DNA from: Variovorax sp. dw_308
GTDB taxonomy: Bacteria > Pseudomonadota > Gammaproteobacteria > Burkholderiales > Burkholderiaceae_C
Direction: 5' to 3'
DNA length: 64,000 nucleotides
Assembly (NCBI RefSeq): GCF_019207085.1
Contig: NZ_JAATOM010000006.1
Location: 186,001 to 250,000 of the forward strand
The position numbers and the translations under genes are program-made. Of the stretch, positions 29,187 through 39,216 are shown piece after piece (positions within the stretch are counted from its first letter, which is position 1; each line of letters starts with the position of its first letter). The notes beneath the pieces are model-generated. The model did no database searches. It was given only the letters and a program-made list of their open reading frames with translations, and was not told the origin of the DNA.

Positions 29187-30244
29187 ATCCCGGCAAGAAG
29201 CTCTACATCAGCGACGTGACGCTGCGCGACGGCAGCCACGCGATCCGCCACCAGTACAGCATCGCGCACGTCAAGGCGATCTCGGCGGCGCTCGATGCCG
29301 CCGGCGTCGACAGCATCGAGGTCGCGCATGGCGACGGGCTCGAAGGCTCCAGCTTCAACTACGGCTTCGGTGCCCACACGGATGTGGAATGGATCGCGGC
29401 GGTGGCCGAGACGGTCAAGACGGCGAAGGTGGCGACGCTGCTGCTGCCGGGCATCGGCACCACGCACGACCTGCGCAATGCCTACGACGCCGGCGCGCGC
29501 ATCGTGCGCGTGGCCACGCATTGCACCGAGGCGGACGTCTCGCGCCAGCACCTGGAGTACGCACGCGAACTCGGCATGGACCCGGTGGGCTTCCTGATGA
29601 TGAGCCACATGACCACGCCGAAGAAGCTGGCCGAGCAGGCGCTGCTGATGGAAAGCTACGGGGCGACCTGCGTGTACGTGGTCGATTCCGGCGGCGCGCT
29701 GGGCATGGGCGACGTGCGGGACCGCTTCCGCGCCTTCAAGGAAGTACTCAAGCCCTCGACGCAGACCGGCATCCATGCCCATCACAACCTGAGCCTCGGC
29801 GTGGCGAACTCCATCGTGGCGGTCGAGGAAGGCTGCGACCGCATCGATGCAAGCCTGGCCGGCATGGGCGCGGGTGCCGGCAACGCGCCGCTGGAAGTGT
29901 TCATCGCCGCGGCCGAGCGCCAGGGCTGGCATCACGGAACGGACCTCTACCGGCTGATGGACGCGGCGGACGACCTGGTGCGACCGCTGCAGGATCGCCC
30001 GGTGCGGGTCGACCGCGAGACGCTGGCCCTCGGCTATGCGGGCGTGTACTCCAGCTTCCTGCGCCACGCGGAGGCGGCCGCGAAGAAGTACCGGCTGAAG
30101 ACGGTGGACATCCTGGTTGAGTTGGGCGCACGCAAGATGGTGGGCGGGCAGGAAGACATGATCGTGGACGTCGCGCTCGACCTGCTCAAGCGCTCGGCAC
30201 ATGCGCACGACCATGCGCAGCCGGAGATGAGCGAAGCAGGATAG
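29183..30244 (+). CDS. mhpE: 4-hydroxy-2-oxovalerate aldolase
   Basis: A 353-residue DRE-TIM metallolyase that splits 4-hydroxy-2-oxovalerate into pyruvate and acetaldehyde. The signature [18 protein letters not shown] lies at residues 9-26; metal-binding His pair is in [43 protein letters not shown] near 195-235. The C-terminal dehydrogenase-contact helix region ([16 protein letters not shown]) is present. The start overlaps the mhpF stop. Last gene of the plus-strand operon, convergent with the LysR gene, with a dispersed repeat between them. Confidence 0.96.
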   Translation: MNPGKKLYISDVTLRDGSHAIRHQYSIAHVKAISAALDAAGVDSIEVAHGDGLEGSSFNYGFGAHTDVEWIAAVAETVKTAKVATLLLPGIGTTHDLRNAYDAGARIVRVATHCTEADVSRQHLEYARELGMDPVGFLMMSHMTTPKKLAEQALLMESYGATCVYVVDSGGALGMGDVRDRFRAFKEVLKPSTQTGIHAHHNLSLGVANSIVAVEEGCDRIDASLAGMGAGAGNAPLEVFIAAAERQGWHHGTDLYRLMDAADDLVRPLQDRPVRVDRETLALGYAGVYSSFLRHAEAAAKKYRLKTVDILVELGARKMVGGQEDMIVDVALDLLKRSAHAHDHAQPEMSEAG

Positions 30245-30287
30245 ATGAACCCACCCCCGAATGCGCCTGCGGCGCTTCCCCCTCAAG

Positions 30288-30329
30288 GGGCGCACCCAGC
30301 GGCCCGGCAAAGCCGGTTCCGCGGGTGCT
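30288..30329. repeat. Dispersed intergenic repeat, copy 2
   Basis: A 42-base element matching 3744-3785 at 38 of 42 positions by hand alignment, in the same orientation. It occupies the 143-base gap between the convergent ends of mhpE and the LysR gene and may help terminate both transcripts. Confidence 0.75.
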
Positions 30330-30387
30330 CACGAACATGCTTCGCTGCGCTCGCGTTGGTTGATGCATCGCGGGCGCTGCGCCGGCA

Positions 30388-31290
30388 TCAGTCCTGTTGC
30401 AGCTCGCGGCCGATTTCGCGAATGAGCGAAGCCACGGCCCTGCTGGCCAGCGTCATCGGCCGGTGCACGCTGGTGGAAAGCACCAGCGTGCGCGTGAGGG
30501 CGGGCTCCACGATCTGGGACACCTGCAGGCGCTTCTGCGCCAGCTCGAAATGCACGGCTTGCCGGGTCAGGATCGTGTAGCCGGAGCCGCCGGCCACGAT
30601 CTCCTTCATGGCCGTGAGGGAGTCGACTTCCACGGCCACGTGGATCGGAACCTCGAATTTCCTGGCCGTCTCGGCCAGCATCAGGCGCAGCCCGTCGGGG
30701 ATGCCGGGCAGCACCAAGGGCAGGTTTGCCAGGTCGGCGAACTTCATCTGCGGTTGTGCGGTGAGCAGGTCGCCCGCCGGTGCAACCAGGTAGAGACCGG
30801 CGGTGTTCAGCGCTTCGTCGGTCCTGGCGGCATGGACTCCCTCGTAGCGGGCGAGCACGCCGACATCCGCGCGCCCATTGGCCAGCCATTCCTCGATGCT
30901 TCCTGAAAAGCCTTCCATGAGCCTCAGCTCGACTTGCGGATAGTCCCTGAGCACCCGCTGGAACAGCGCACCGACGACGAACTGCGTGATCGACGTCTGC
31001 ATGGCCAGGCGAACGGGGCCGCTGGGCACCCCGGCATGCGCGCGGATCTCGTCCCTGAGCGCATCCGCCTCGGACAGGATGCTGCCGACGCGCGGCATGA
31101 TCGCCTGCCCGAATTCCGTCAACACCAGACCGCGGCCCGTGCGATGGAAGAGCTTGGCGTCGAAGTCGCGCTCCAGCGCCGCGATCTGCTTGCTCAACGC
31201 CGACTGGGCGATGCCCCGCGCGGCGCAGACCTTGCTCAGGCTGCCCGCTTCGACCAGGTCCACCAGGAGCTGAAGCTGCTTCAGGTCCAT
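30388..31290 (-). CDS. LysR-family transcriptional regulator (NAC/CynR-like)
   Basis: A 300-residue LysR regulator. The winged helix is LQLLVDLVEAGSLSKVCAARGIAQSALSKQIAALERDFDAKLFHRTGRGLVLTEFG (residues 5-60). The effector domain starts PSGPVRLAMQTSITQFVVGALF. Subgroup pattern resembles NAC/CynR-like regulators of nitrogen and aromatic metabolism. It lies only 11 bases after the dienelactone-hydrolase-like gene, at the downstream end of the long minus-strand run, so it is probably transcribed with the genes it controls. Confidence 0.9.
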   Translation of the reverse strand: MDLKQLQLLVDLVEAGSLSKVCAARGIAQSALSKQIAALERDFDAKLFHRTGRGLVLTEFGQAIMPRVGSILSEADALRDEIRAHAGVPSGPVRLAMQTSITQFVVGALFQRVLRDYPQVELRLMEGFSGSIEEWLANGRADVGVLARYEGVHAARTDEALNTAGLYLVAPAGDLLTAQPQMKFADLANLPLVLPGIPDGLRLMLAETARKFEVPIHVAVEVDSLTAMKEIVAGGSGYTILTRQAVHFELAQKRLQVSQIVEPALTRTLVLSTSVHRPMTLASRAVASLIREIGRELQQD

Positions 31291-31301
31291 GGAGGCCGGC
31301 G

Positions 31302-32012
31302 CTATTGCGGCCCTATCGCCGCCCGCAACGCATCACGGGTGCGCTGGTTCGCCAGCGTCGCGGCAGCCTCGTCGAAGTGGTCGCCGCCCACACGCGCGAA
31401 CGCATGGTCGACGCCGGGGTACGAGAAGACGTCGATCCGCTCGCGCCCGGCCAGCGCCTTCTTGATCGCCGCCTGCGATTCGGGCGGGCAGAACTGGTCT
31501 TTTTCGGCGATGTGCAGCACCAGCTTGCCGCGGATCTTTTCGGCCTCGCCGAGCGCGCTCTCGATGCCGACGCCGTAGTAGCCCACGGCCAGGTCGACAT
31601 CGGTGCGGCAGCCAGCCAGGTAGGCCAGCTTGCCGCCGAGGCAGTAGCCGAGAGCGCCGGTCTTGCCGGGCAGCGTTTCCGGCCGCTTGCGCAAGGCATC
31701 CAGCGCCGCCTGGATGTCTTCCACGCCCTTGGCTTCGTCGAAGCCCTTGTAGTAGCCGAAGGCGCGTTGCCAGTCGGCCTCGGTGTAGCCCAGTTCCACA
31801 CCCGGCTCCTGGCGCCAGAACAGGTCCGGCACCAGCACGGTGTAGCCCTCGGCGGCATAGGAATCGGCGGCTTCCTGCATCGTCGAATTCACGCCGAAGA
31901 TTTCCTGCGCCAGCACCAGGCCCGGTCCCTTGCCGGCCGGGGGCACGGCGAGGTATGCACGAAAGCTGCCGCTGCCGTCCGCGGCGTCAACGTTGATCCA
32001 CTGTCCAGCCAT
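31302..32012 (-). CDS. Dienelactone hydrolase family protein
   Basis: A 236-residue alpha/beta hydrolase. The catalytic triad can be placed: Cys in GALGYCLGGKLAYLA near residue 122, Asp in IAEKDQFCPP near 170 and His in PGVDHAFAR near 202. The N-terminal GPGLVLAQEIFGVN contributes the oxyanion region. Carboxymethylenebutenolidases with this Cys-Asp-His triad open lactone rings in aromatic degradation. Downstream of the StyA2B gene by 115 bases; a lactone or ester formed after oxygenation is a plausible substrate. Confidence 0.9.
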   Translation of the reverse strand: MAGQWINVDAADGSGSFRAYLAVPPAGKGPGLVLAQEIFGVNSTMQEAADSYAAEGYTVLVPDLFWRQEPGVELGYTEADWQRAFGYYKGFDEAKGVEDIQAALDALRKRPETLPGKTGALGYCLGGKLAYLAGCRTDVDLAVGYYGVGIESALGEAEKIRGKLVLHIAEKDQFCPPESQAAIKKALAGRERIDVFSYPGVDHAFARVGGDHFDEAAATLANQRTRDALRAAIGPQ

Positions 32013-32127
32013 CTGAAATCCTTCCAGGTTGATGTCGATTGAAAGCCCCCCGGGGCCGGCCTTGCCCAGCCCGCCCCCCCGAGGGGGTCAAGTCGAGATG
32101 GCAAAGCCACATCGACTCGAGAGGGGC

Positions 32128-33858
32128 TCATTGTGGGAGTTCCGGGTGCCGCGTGGCCACCCGATAGAACCCGGAGTGAAAAACCAGCGGCTCGCCGTCG
32201 AAGCGCTCGTAGTGCTCGACCTCGCCGATGAAGATCAGGTGGTCGCCGCCCTCGTACTGCTTGACGTTGCGGCAGACGAAGCGGGCGATGGCGCCGTTGA
32301 GCAGCGGCACACCGCCGATGCCTTCGCAGCAGTCCACGCCGCTGAACCTGTCGGGCAGCGCGGTGGAGAACTGGCGCGACAGGTGGTGCTGGTTCGCGGC
32401 CAGCACGTTGATCGCGAAGTGGCTGCCGCCGGTGAAGTCGGGCAGGCTGGCCGCTTCCTTCGCCAGGCTCCACAGCACCAGCGGCGGGTCCATCGACACA
32501 GACGAGAAGGAATTGGCCGTCATGCCGATGCGCCGGCCGTCGATGGCACGGCTCGTGATGACGGTCACGCCGGTGGCGAACTGGCCGAGCGCCCTGCGGA
32601 AGTCGCGCCGGTCGAAGCGGTCGCCCGCCGCTTCCCTCGCCTTGGTGTCGAGGAAGCGGTCCGCCTCCAGCGCGTCGAACCACCAGGGATGGAAGATGCG
32701 CGGATCGTCGAAGCCGTTGACGATGGTGCTCGCCACCGCGGGCGCGCTGGCGGCGCTTTGCAGCAGCTTGAGCACGTGCGGGGGCGGCGCGCCCAGCAGG
32801 CTGTTGGTCCACTCCGTCGCCCACGCGGCATAGCCCTTCCAGTAGCGGTCGAAGGTCTGCTGCATCCACTCGGTGTTGAAGGAATCGCCTTCGTGGTCGA
32901 GGATGCTCTTGAGGTAGATGTCCGCGCACTTGGCGGCATTGTTGGAGCCCTGGCCGGTGATCGGGTCGTTCAGCACCACCGTGTCGGCCATGCCGAGCAC
33001 GCAGCGCCCCGAGGGCAGCCTGGCGACGGGCTTGCGCACGGTGGGCGTGAAGCGGCCGGCGAGGATGCCGTTGTCGTCGGTCAGCGCGATGTCCTTGCAG
33101 CGCTCGGCCTCCCAGGGCAGGAAGGTGTCGAGGATCCACTTGCTCTTCGCGAGGTGCTCTTGCGGTGTCCTGACGTCGTCCCAGCAATCCATGGGGCCGC
33201 CGGGCACGCCCTCGAACACCATGATCTCGCAGGGGCCGGTGGTGGTCAGCGCCGGGAAGACGAAGTATTCGCCCACGCCGGGAATCAGGTTGAAGCACAC
33301 GCGCGGGTACGGCTGCGCGGGCTTCATGCCTCTGACGTAGGTGAGCGCGAGCGCACGCTGCGGCTTATCGAAGGGCGACTTCGCGGCATCGCGTTCGAAC
33401 AGCCCGCTGATCTCGCCCTTGCCGCTGGCCACGATGACGAGGTCGTGCGTCTGGCCGTAGGCCTCGATGTCGGCGATGCCGGCCTCCTGGATGATCAGTT
33501 CACCGCCGCGCTGCTCGAACTCGGCCATCCATGCCGGGACCTTGAGGCGTTGGTCGACGGACTTCGCGGGGCTGTCGAGCGGCGCGGTCCAGTCGATGGC
33601 CTTGCCGCCGCCGGGCGCCGGCACTGCGAGGCCGATGCCTTCGACCGGCGGGCAGTCGTCGTTCCACCAGTCGAGGCCGAGTTCTCGCTCGGCCTGCAGC
33701 GCGGTCTCGAACATGCACTGGCTCGACATCACCGGCCCTTGGCGAATCTCCTGCGCGCTGCGGTTGGAGACGACCGTGACTTCATGTCCCGCACCGAGCA
33801 GGCCCAGCGCGAGTTGCATGCCGGACTGGCCGGCGCCGATGATGGCGATGCGCTTCAT
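32128..33858 (-). CDS. styA2B: Self-sufficient flavoprotein monooxygenase fusion, StyA2B type
   Basis: A 576-residue fusion of a styrene/indole-type FAD monooxygenase (residues 1-410) and a flavin reductase (about 425-576). The oxygenase has the FAD motif IAIIGAGQSGMQLALGLLGAG, SSQCMFETALQAERELGLDWW and the NDPITGQGSNNAAKCADIYL block; the reductase has FRRALGQFATGVTVITSRAIDGRRIGMTANSFSSVSMDPPLVLW. Fused StyA2B enzymes regenerate their own reduced FAD and are known from Rhodococcus opacus 1CP and Variovorax paradoxus EPS, where they act on styrene, indole or aryl alkyl sulfides. It is 21 bases downstream of the StyA1 gene. Confidence 0.95.
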   Translation of the reverse strand: MKRIAIIGAGQSGMQLALGLLGAGHEVTVVSNRSAQEIRQGPVMSSQCMFETALQAERELGLDWWNDDCPPVEGIGLAVPAPGGGKAIDWTAPLDSPAKSVDQRLKVPAWMAEFEQRGGELIIQEAGIADIEAYGQTHDLVIVASGKGEISGLFERDAAKSPFDKPQRALALTYVRGMKPAQPYPRVCFNLIPGVGEYFVFPALTTTGPCEIMVFEGVPGGPMDCWDDVRTPQEHLAKSKWILDTFLPWEAERCKDIALTDDNGILAGRFTPTVRKPVARLPSGRCVLGMADTVVLNDPITGQGSNNAAKCADIYLKSILDHEGDSFNTEWMQQTFDRYWKGYAAWATEWTNSLLGAPPPHVLKLLQSAASAPAVASTIVNGFDDPRIFHPWWFDALEADRFLDTKAREAAGDRFDRRDFRRALGQFATGVTVITSRAIDGRRIGMTANSFSSVSMDPPLVLWSLAKEAASLPDFTGGSHFAINVLAANQHHLSRQFSTALPDRFSGVDCCEGIGGVPLLNGAIARFVCRNVKQYEGGDHLIFIGEVEHYERFDGEPLVFHSGFYRVATRHPELPQ

Positions 33859-33879
33859 GTCCGCTGCTGCCGCCGGCCT

Positions 33880-35118
33880 CTACGCGGCAGCCGCCCACTG
33901 GCCGATGAAGCGCTCCGACTCGGCCGGGTCGGCAAACCACGGGAAGAAGGTGCGCGGGTCGTCGAAGCCGTTGACGATGGCGGTGGCCAGCGGCGGAATG
34001 GCGCCGGCGGCCCCGAGCAGGTTGAGCACGTGCGGCGGTGGCGGCAGCAGCAGCATGTTGGTCCACTGCGTGACCCACTGCGAATAGCCGTACCAGTAGC
34101 GGTCGAAGGTGTGCTGCATCCAGACGTGGTCCACCGGCTTGTCGCCATGCTCGACGATGCTCTTCAGGTACACGTCGGCGCACTTGGCCGCGTTGTTCGA
34201 CCCCTGGCCGGTGATCGGGTCGTTCAGCACCACCACGTCGGCCATGCCCATGATCTTCCTGCCCGAAGGCAGCGTGGCCACGGGCTTGCGCACCGTCGGC
34301 GGAAAGCGGCCGGCCAGGATGCCGTTGTCGTCGGTGAGCTGGATGTCCTTGCAGCGCTCGGCTTCCCACGGCAGGAAGGTGTCGAGGATCCACTTGCTCT
34401 TGGCCAGGTGCTCCTCGGGCGTCTTCACGTCGGCCCAGCAATCCATCGGGCCGCCGGGGATGCCTTCGAACACCATGATCTCGCACGGGCCGGTGGTGGT
34501 CAGCGCGGGGAACACGAAGTACTCGCCCACCGTCGGGATCAGGTTGAAGCACACGGCGGAGAAGGGCTCGCGTGGGCGCATGCCGGTCACGTAGGTAAGG
34601 GCCAGCGAACGCTGCGGCTTGTCGAAGGTGGACTTGGCCGCGTCGCGCTCGAACAGTTTGGAGATCTCGCCCTTGCCGCTGGAGACGATGACGAGGTCGT
34701 GGCTCTTCGCATAGGTCTCGAGGTCATCGACGCCCGCGTCCTTGACGATGAGTTCGCCGCCGGCCTCCTTGAAGGCGTCCATCCAGCCGGGGATCTTCAC
34801 GCGCTGGTCCACCGACTGCGCGGGCGAGCGCAGGCGCGCGCCCCAGTCGATGAGCTTGGCGCCCTTCTGCTCCGGGTTGGGCACTGCCAGCGAGATGCCG
34901 TCGACGGTCGGGCATTCGCGCTCCCACTGATTGAGGCCGAGGTCCCGCTCGATCTGCAGCGAGGTGTGGAACATGCACTGGCTGGACATCACCTTGCCGG
35001 TGCGGATGTCCTCGCCCGTGCGGTTGGTGACGAGCGATACCTCGTAGCCCGCGGCCAGCAGGCCGAGCCCGAGTTGAAGTCCGGACTGGCCGGCACCGAC
35101 GATCATGATCTTGCGCAT
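33880..35118 (-). CDS. styA1: Styrene/indole-type FAD monooxygenase, StyA1
   Basis: A 412-residue single-component oxygenase subunit that depends on reduced FAD supplied by a partner. It starts MRKIMIVGAGQSGLQLGLGLLAAGYEVSLVTNR with the dinucleotide motif, and shares long blocks with the oxygenase part of StyA2B (SSQCMF, GEYFVFPALTTTGPCEIMVFEG, GPMDCW, NDPITGQGSNNAAKCAD). In related clusters the StyA2B reductase domain feeds both proteins. Usual product is a chiral epoxide or sulfoxide. An AGAAATCG stretch precedes the ATG at 35118. Confidence 0.95.
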   Translation of the reverse strand: MRKIMIVGAGQSGLQLGLGLLAAGYEVSLVTNRTGEDIRTGKVMSSQCMFHTSLQIERDLGLNQWERECPTVDGISLAVPNPEQKGAKLIDWGARLRSPAQSVDQRVKIPGWMDAFKEAGGELIVKDAGVDDLETYAKSHDLVIVSSGKGEISKLFERDAAKSTFDKPQRSLALTYVTGMRPREPFSAVCFNLIPTVGEYFVFPALTTTGPCEIMVFEGIPGGPMDCWADVKTPEEHLAKSKWILDTFLPWEAERCKDIQLTDDNGILAGRFPPTVRKPVATLPSGRKIMGMADVVVLNDPITGQGSNNAAKCADVYLKSIVEHGDKPVDHVWMQHTFDRYWYGYSQWVTQWTNMLLLPPPPHVLNLLGAAGAIPPLATAIVNGFDDPRTFFPWFADPAESERFIGQWAAAA

Positions 35119-35162
35119 GCGATTTCTCCAGCAGGGATTGAGAAGCGGGGGGTTCTTGGGAT

Positions 35163-35954
35163 TCAGGACATGAGCTTGGGGATCGCCGGCTCATACGACT
35201 CCGGCCCCATCGCCGAGTAGCCGCCATCCACCGCGTAGTCGGCGCCGGTCACGAAGCTGGCCAGGTCCGAGCAGAGGAACAGCACCACGTTGGCCACCTC
35301 CTGCGGGTCGCCCACGCGGCGCAGCATGTGGAAGGGCGCGGCCACGCGGTCGGTCTTGGCGCGGTCGCCGTTGGTGAGCTGGTTCATGATGGCCGACCAG
35401 GTCCAGCCGGGCGACACGCTGTTCACGCGGATGCCTTCGGTGGCCATGTCCATCGCCATGTTGCGGGTGAGCTGCACCATCGCGGCCTTGCTCACCGGAT
35501 AGAGCCAGCGCCCGGTCTGCGCGCACTTGGAGGAGATGCTGGTGAAGTTGACCACCGCGCCCTTGCCCGCCTTGTTCATGTGCGGCCGCACCGCCTTGAG
35601 CATCATCACCGCGCTGGCCACGTTGACGTTGAAGGATGTCTGCCAGTCGGCGCGCGAGGCGTTGATGCCGTCGTCGACATAGGAGCAGGCCAGATTGACC
35701 AGGATGTCGACGCCGCCATGCAGCTTCACTGCTTCGTCCACGCAGGCCTGCACCTGCGCGTCGTCCGTGATGTCCGTGTGGCGGAACACCACGCCACCCG
35801 GCACGCTCGCCGCCACGGCCTTGCCGCCTTCCGCGTCGATGTCGGCCACCATGACCTTCGCGCCGGCCTGCTGGAACGCGCGCACGACGCCGGCGCCCAG
35901 CAGCGTGGCGCCGCCCGTCACGATCACACTCTTGCCCGTCAATCCGCTGAACAT
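35163..35954 (-). CDS. Short-chain dehydrogenase/reductase 1
   Basis: A 263-residue classical SDR. The cofactor motif is VTGGATLLGAGVVRAF (residues 12-27), DIDAEGGKA suggests NAD preference through the Asp after strand 2, and the catalytic Ser-Tyr-Lys set is in FTSISSK and WLYPVSKAAMVQLTRNMAMDM. The C-terminal FVTGADYAVDGGYSAM is typical. It lies 44 bases upstream of StyA1 and probably oxidises a hydroxyl product of the monooxygenase route. Confidence 0.92.
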   Translation of the reverse strand: MFSGLTGKSVIVTGGATLLGAGVVRAFQQAGAKVMVADIDAEGGKAVAASVPGGVVFRHTDITDDAQVQACVDEAVKLHGGVDILVNLACSYVDDGINASRADWQTSFNVNVASAVMMLKAVRPHMNKAGKGAVVNFTSISSKCAQTGRWLYPVSKAAMVQLTRNMAMDMATEGIRVNSVSPGWTWSAIMNQLTNGDRAKTDRVAAPFHMLRRVGDPQEVANVVLFLCSDLASFVTGADYAVDGGYSAMGPESYEPAIPKLMS

Positions 35955-36014
35955 GGGAATCTCCTTCTTTGGCTGTTGTTGCTGTGGTGTTGATTTGTAC
36001 GTTCGATCCCGCGC

Positions 36015-36788
36015 CTAACTCGCAATCGAAAACCCGCCCCCGGAGACATCGAGCAATGCGCCGGACACGAATGACGCCGCATCCGAGGCGAGCCAACAGA
36101 TGGCCTCGGCCACCTCCTCGGGCTGCGCGACGCGGCCCATCGGGATCGAGCCGGCGATGCGCCGGGCATAGACCTCGTCGTGCGCGAAGGCGCCGAGCAT
36201 GGGCGTTTCAGTGGCGCCGGGCCGCACGGCGTTGATGCGGATCTTCTCCGGCGCCAGTTCGCGCGCCAGGCCCTTGGCCAGGCCGTCGACCGCACCCTTT
36301 GACGCGCCGTACACCGTCTTGCCGACCCGCCCGCCGATGGTCGCCGCCATCGACGACACCAGCACGATGCAGCCGCCCGCGCCGTCACCGCTCGTGCCCA
36401 TGCGGCGCGCGGCTTCGCGGCAGCACCACATCGTGCCGAGCACGTTCACGCGGACGATGCGCTCGACATCGGCATCCTCAATCTTCGCGATGGGCACCGG
36501 CCACGCCGTGTCGACGCCGGCGGAATGCACGAGCGCATCGACGCGGCCGAATTTCGCGATCGTGGTGTCGAACAACGCCGCGACCTGCGCGGGGTCCGAG
36601 ACGTCGCCTGCCAACGTGATGCATTCGCCGCCCTCGTCGCGAATCTGCCCGGCCAGTGCTCTGGCCGGACCGTCGTCGCCCACGTAGTTGATGGCCACGC
36701 GATAGCCCGCCGCGGCCAGCCGCCGAACCGCTGCTGCGCCGATGCCGGAGGCGCCGCCCGTCACCAGGGCGATCTTCGGCTGCGTCAT
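36015..36788 (-). CDS. Short-chain dehydrogenase/reductase 2
   Basis: A 257-residue SDR with cofactor motif VTGGASGIGAAAVRRLA, the NAG-like element HSAGVDTAW, catalytic Ser in VLVSSMAATIGG and Tyr/Lys in TVYGASKGAVDGLAKGLA. Its start overlaps the stop of SDR 3 by four bases. The C-terminus FVSGALLDVSGGGFSIAS is standard. Substrate unknown; the presence of three SDR genes in one run suggests successive or stereospecific oxidations. Confidence 0.92.
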   Translation of the reverse strand: MTQPKIALVTGGASGIGAAAVRRLAAAGYRVAINYVGDDGPARALAGQIRDEGGECITLAGDVSDPAQVAALFDTTIAKFGRVDALVHSAGVDTAWPVPIAKIEDADVERIVRVNVLGTMWCCREAARRMGTSGDGAGGCIVLVSSMAATIGGRVGKTVYGASKGAVDGLAKGLARELAPEKIRINAVRPGATETPMLGAFAHDEVYARRIAGSIPMGRVAQPEEVAEAICWLASDAASFVSGALLDVSGGGFSIAS

Positions 36789-37576
36789 GGCCGCAGAGCC
36801 TCAGCGGGCACGGGCTGCGGATGTTGCGCCAGGTACAGCGGATTGCGCGTCGGCGAGATGACGATCTCGTTGACGCAGGCGCGCGCCGGCAACTCCGCCA
36901 CCATGCGGATCACGCGGCCGAGGTCTTCGGGCAGCAGGAAGGACTGGCGCTCCTCGTCGGTGGGCGGCCGGGGCCGCTGGTCGAGGAAGGGCGTGGACAC
37001 TTCGGCCGGGCAGATCGTGCAGGCACGGATGCCGTTGACGCACTCCTCGACGTTGATCGCCTCGGTCAACGCGACGACGGCATGCTTGGCCGCGGTGTAC
37101 GCGGCGCCCGCGGCACGCACCACGTGCTTGCCGCCCCAGGAGGCGATGTTGACGATCAGGCCGTCGCGCTGCCGGCGCATGGCCGGCAGCACGGCCTGCG
37201 CACAGTACAGCGCGCCGCTCAGATTGACGTCGAGCATCCTTTGCCAGTCCGCGACATCGAGTTCGTGGAGAAAGCGGCGCGGCACATTGAGCCCCGCACA
37301 GTTCACCAGGATGTCGACCGCGCCGTGCCGCCCGAGGATGGCCTTGCCCGCGGCTGCCACCGCCGCGGCGTCCGCCACGTCGAGCAGGACCGAATCGCAC
37401 ATCGCACCGTCGTTGCGCAACGCGCGGGCGGCGGCCTCGAGCGCGTCGGCCTGGTTGCCGCTGATGACGACCTTGGCACCGCCATCGGCGAGCGCCTTCG
37501 CGGTCGCGAACCCGATGCCGGTGGCGGCGCCGGTGATCCAGGCCACCTTGCCGTGAAGACTCTCGCTCATCTGCAT
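36785..37576 (-). CDS. Short-chain dehydrogenase/reductase 3
   Basis: A 263-residue SDR with cofactor motif WITGAATGIGFATAKALA, NCAGLNVPRRF, catalytic Ser in IVNIASWGG and Tyr/Lys in AAYTAAKHAVVALTEAINVEE. Unlike the other two, the C-terminus lacks the usual TG-x-DGG end and instead has NEIVISPTRNPLYLAQHPQPVP, as in some YdfG-like enzymes. Two ATG codons (37576 and 37570) are close together. It overlaps SDR 2 (ATGA) and follows the ABC permease after 25 bases. Confidence 0.9.
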   Translation of the reverse strand: MQMSESLHGKVAWITGAATGIGFATAKALADGGAKVVISGNQADALEAAARALRNDGAMCDSVLLDVADAAAVAAAGKAILGRHGAVDILVNCAGLNVPRRFLHELDVADWQRMLDVNLSGALYCAQAVLPAMRRQRDGLIVNIASWGGKHVVRAAGAAYTAAKHAVVALTEAINVEECVNGIRACTICPAEVSTPFLDQRPRPPTDEERQSFLLPEDLGRVIRMVAELPARACVNEIVISPTRNPLYLAQHPQPVPAEALRP

Positions 37577-37601
37577 ATCTCCGATGTGCTGAAGCCGTGC
37601 T

Positions 37602-38354
37602 TCATTGCCATGCCAGCAGCCTGACTTCGAGCCGGTTCATGCTCCACGTCACCAGCGAACCGACCAGCGCCAGCAGGAGCAGCAGCCCCATCACGCCGCT
37701 CATGTCGAAGGTGGAGGTGAGGTAGGCCACCTGCTGGCCGAGGCCGTGTTCCGACGCGAGGATCTCGGCGCCGACCACGCCGAGCAGCGAGTACACGAGT
37801 CCCAGCCGCAGGCCGGAGAACATGACCGGCGTGGCGCTGGGCAACGTCACCTTGAAGAACAACTGCCCCGGCCTGGCGCCCAGCGTGCGCGACAGCGTCA
37901 GCCAGTCGGCGCTCACGGCGCGCATGCCGGCGATGGTGCTCGACAGCACGATGAAGAAGGTGAGGCTCACCCCCACCGCGATCTTCGAGCCGATGCCCAG
38001 GCCGAACCACAGGATGAACAAGGGCGCCAGCGCGATGCGGGGCATGGCGTTGATGGCCGAGAGGTACGGCTCGCAGAACTTCTCGATGGCCGGGAAGTTG
38101 ATGAACAGCAGCCCGGCCAGCACGGCCAGCAGGCTGCCCGCGATGAAGGCCAGGAAGGTCGCGCCGAGCGTCCAGCCCAGGTCGACCAGCAGGCTGCGGG
38201 AGACGAACAGGCCGTCCCACAGGAACAGGAAGATCGCGCTCGGCCGGCCGAACGACGTCGGCGCGAGCCATCCGGCCCGCGACGCGTATTCCCACGCGCC
38301 AAGGAACACGGCGAGGAACACCGCGTGCGCGGCGGGCATCCGAAAGCGGTTCAT
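37602..38354 (-). CDS. ABC transporter permease (SsuC/TauC-like)
   Basis: A 250-residue inner-membrane permease of the nitrate/sulfonate/taurine-type family, about six membrane helices. The cytoplasmic coupling loop is GARPGQLFFKVTLPSATPVMFSGLRLGLVYSLLGVVGAEIL (residues 150-190), containing the EAA-like Gly. The ATG at 38354 (MNRFRMPAAHAVFLAV) precedes the first helix and has GGAGAAGCAGC upstream. It works with the ATPase and binding protein encoded just upstream. Confidence 0.92.
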   Translation of the reverse strand: MNRFRMPAAHAVFLAVFLGAWEYASRAGWLAPTSFGRPSAIFLFLWDGLFVSRSLLVDLGWTLGATFLAFIAGSLLAVLAGLLFINFPAIEKFCEPYLSAINAMPRIALAPLFILWFGLGIGSKIAVGVSLTFFIVLSSTIAGMRAVSADWLTLSRTLGARPGQLFFKVTLPSATPVMFSGLRLGLVYSLLGVVGAEILASEHGLGQQVAYLTSTFDMSGVMGLLLLLALVGSLVTWSMNRLEVRLLAWQ

Positions 38355-38367
38355 GTGCTGCTTCTCC

Positions 38368-39212
<845 letters not shown>

Positions 39213-39216
<4 letters not shown>

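Noticed and set aside
32029..35220. 1063-codon open frame on the plus strand opposite StyA1 and StyA2B
   Set aside because: Both minus-strand monooxygenase genes have full motifs and correct lengths; the plus frame is their shadow.
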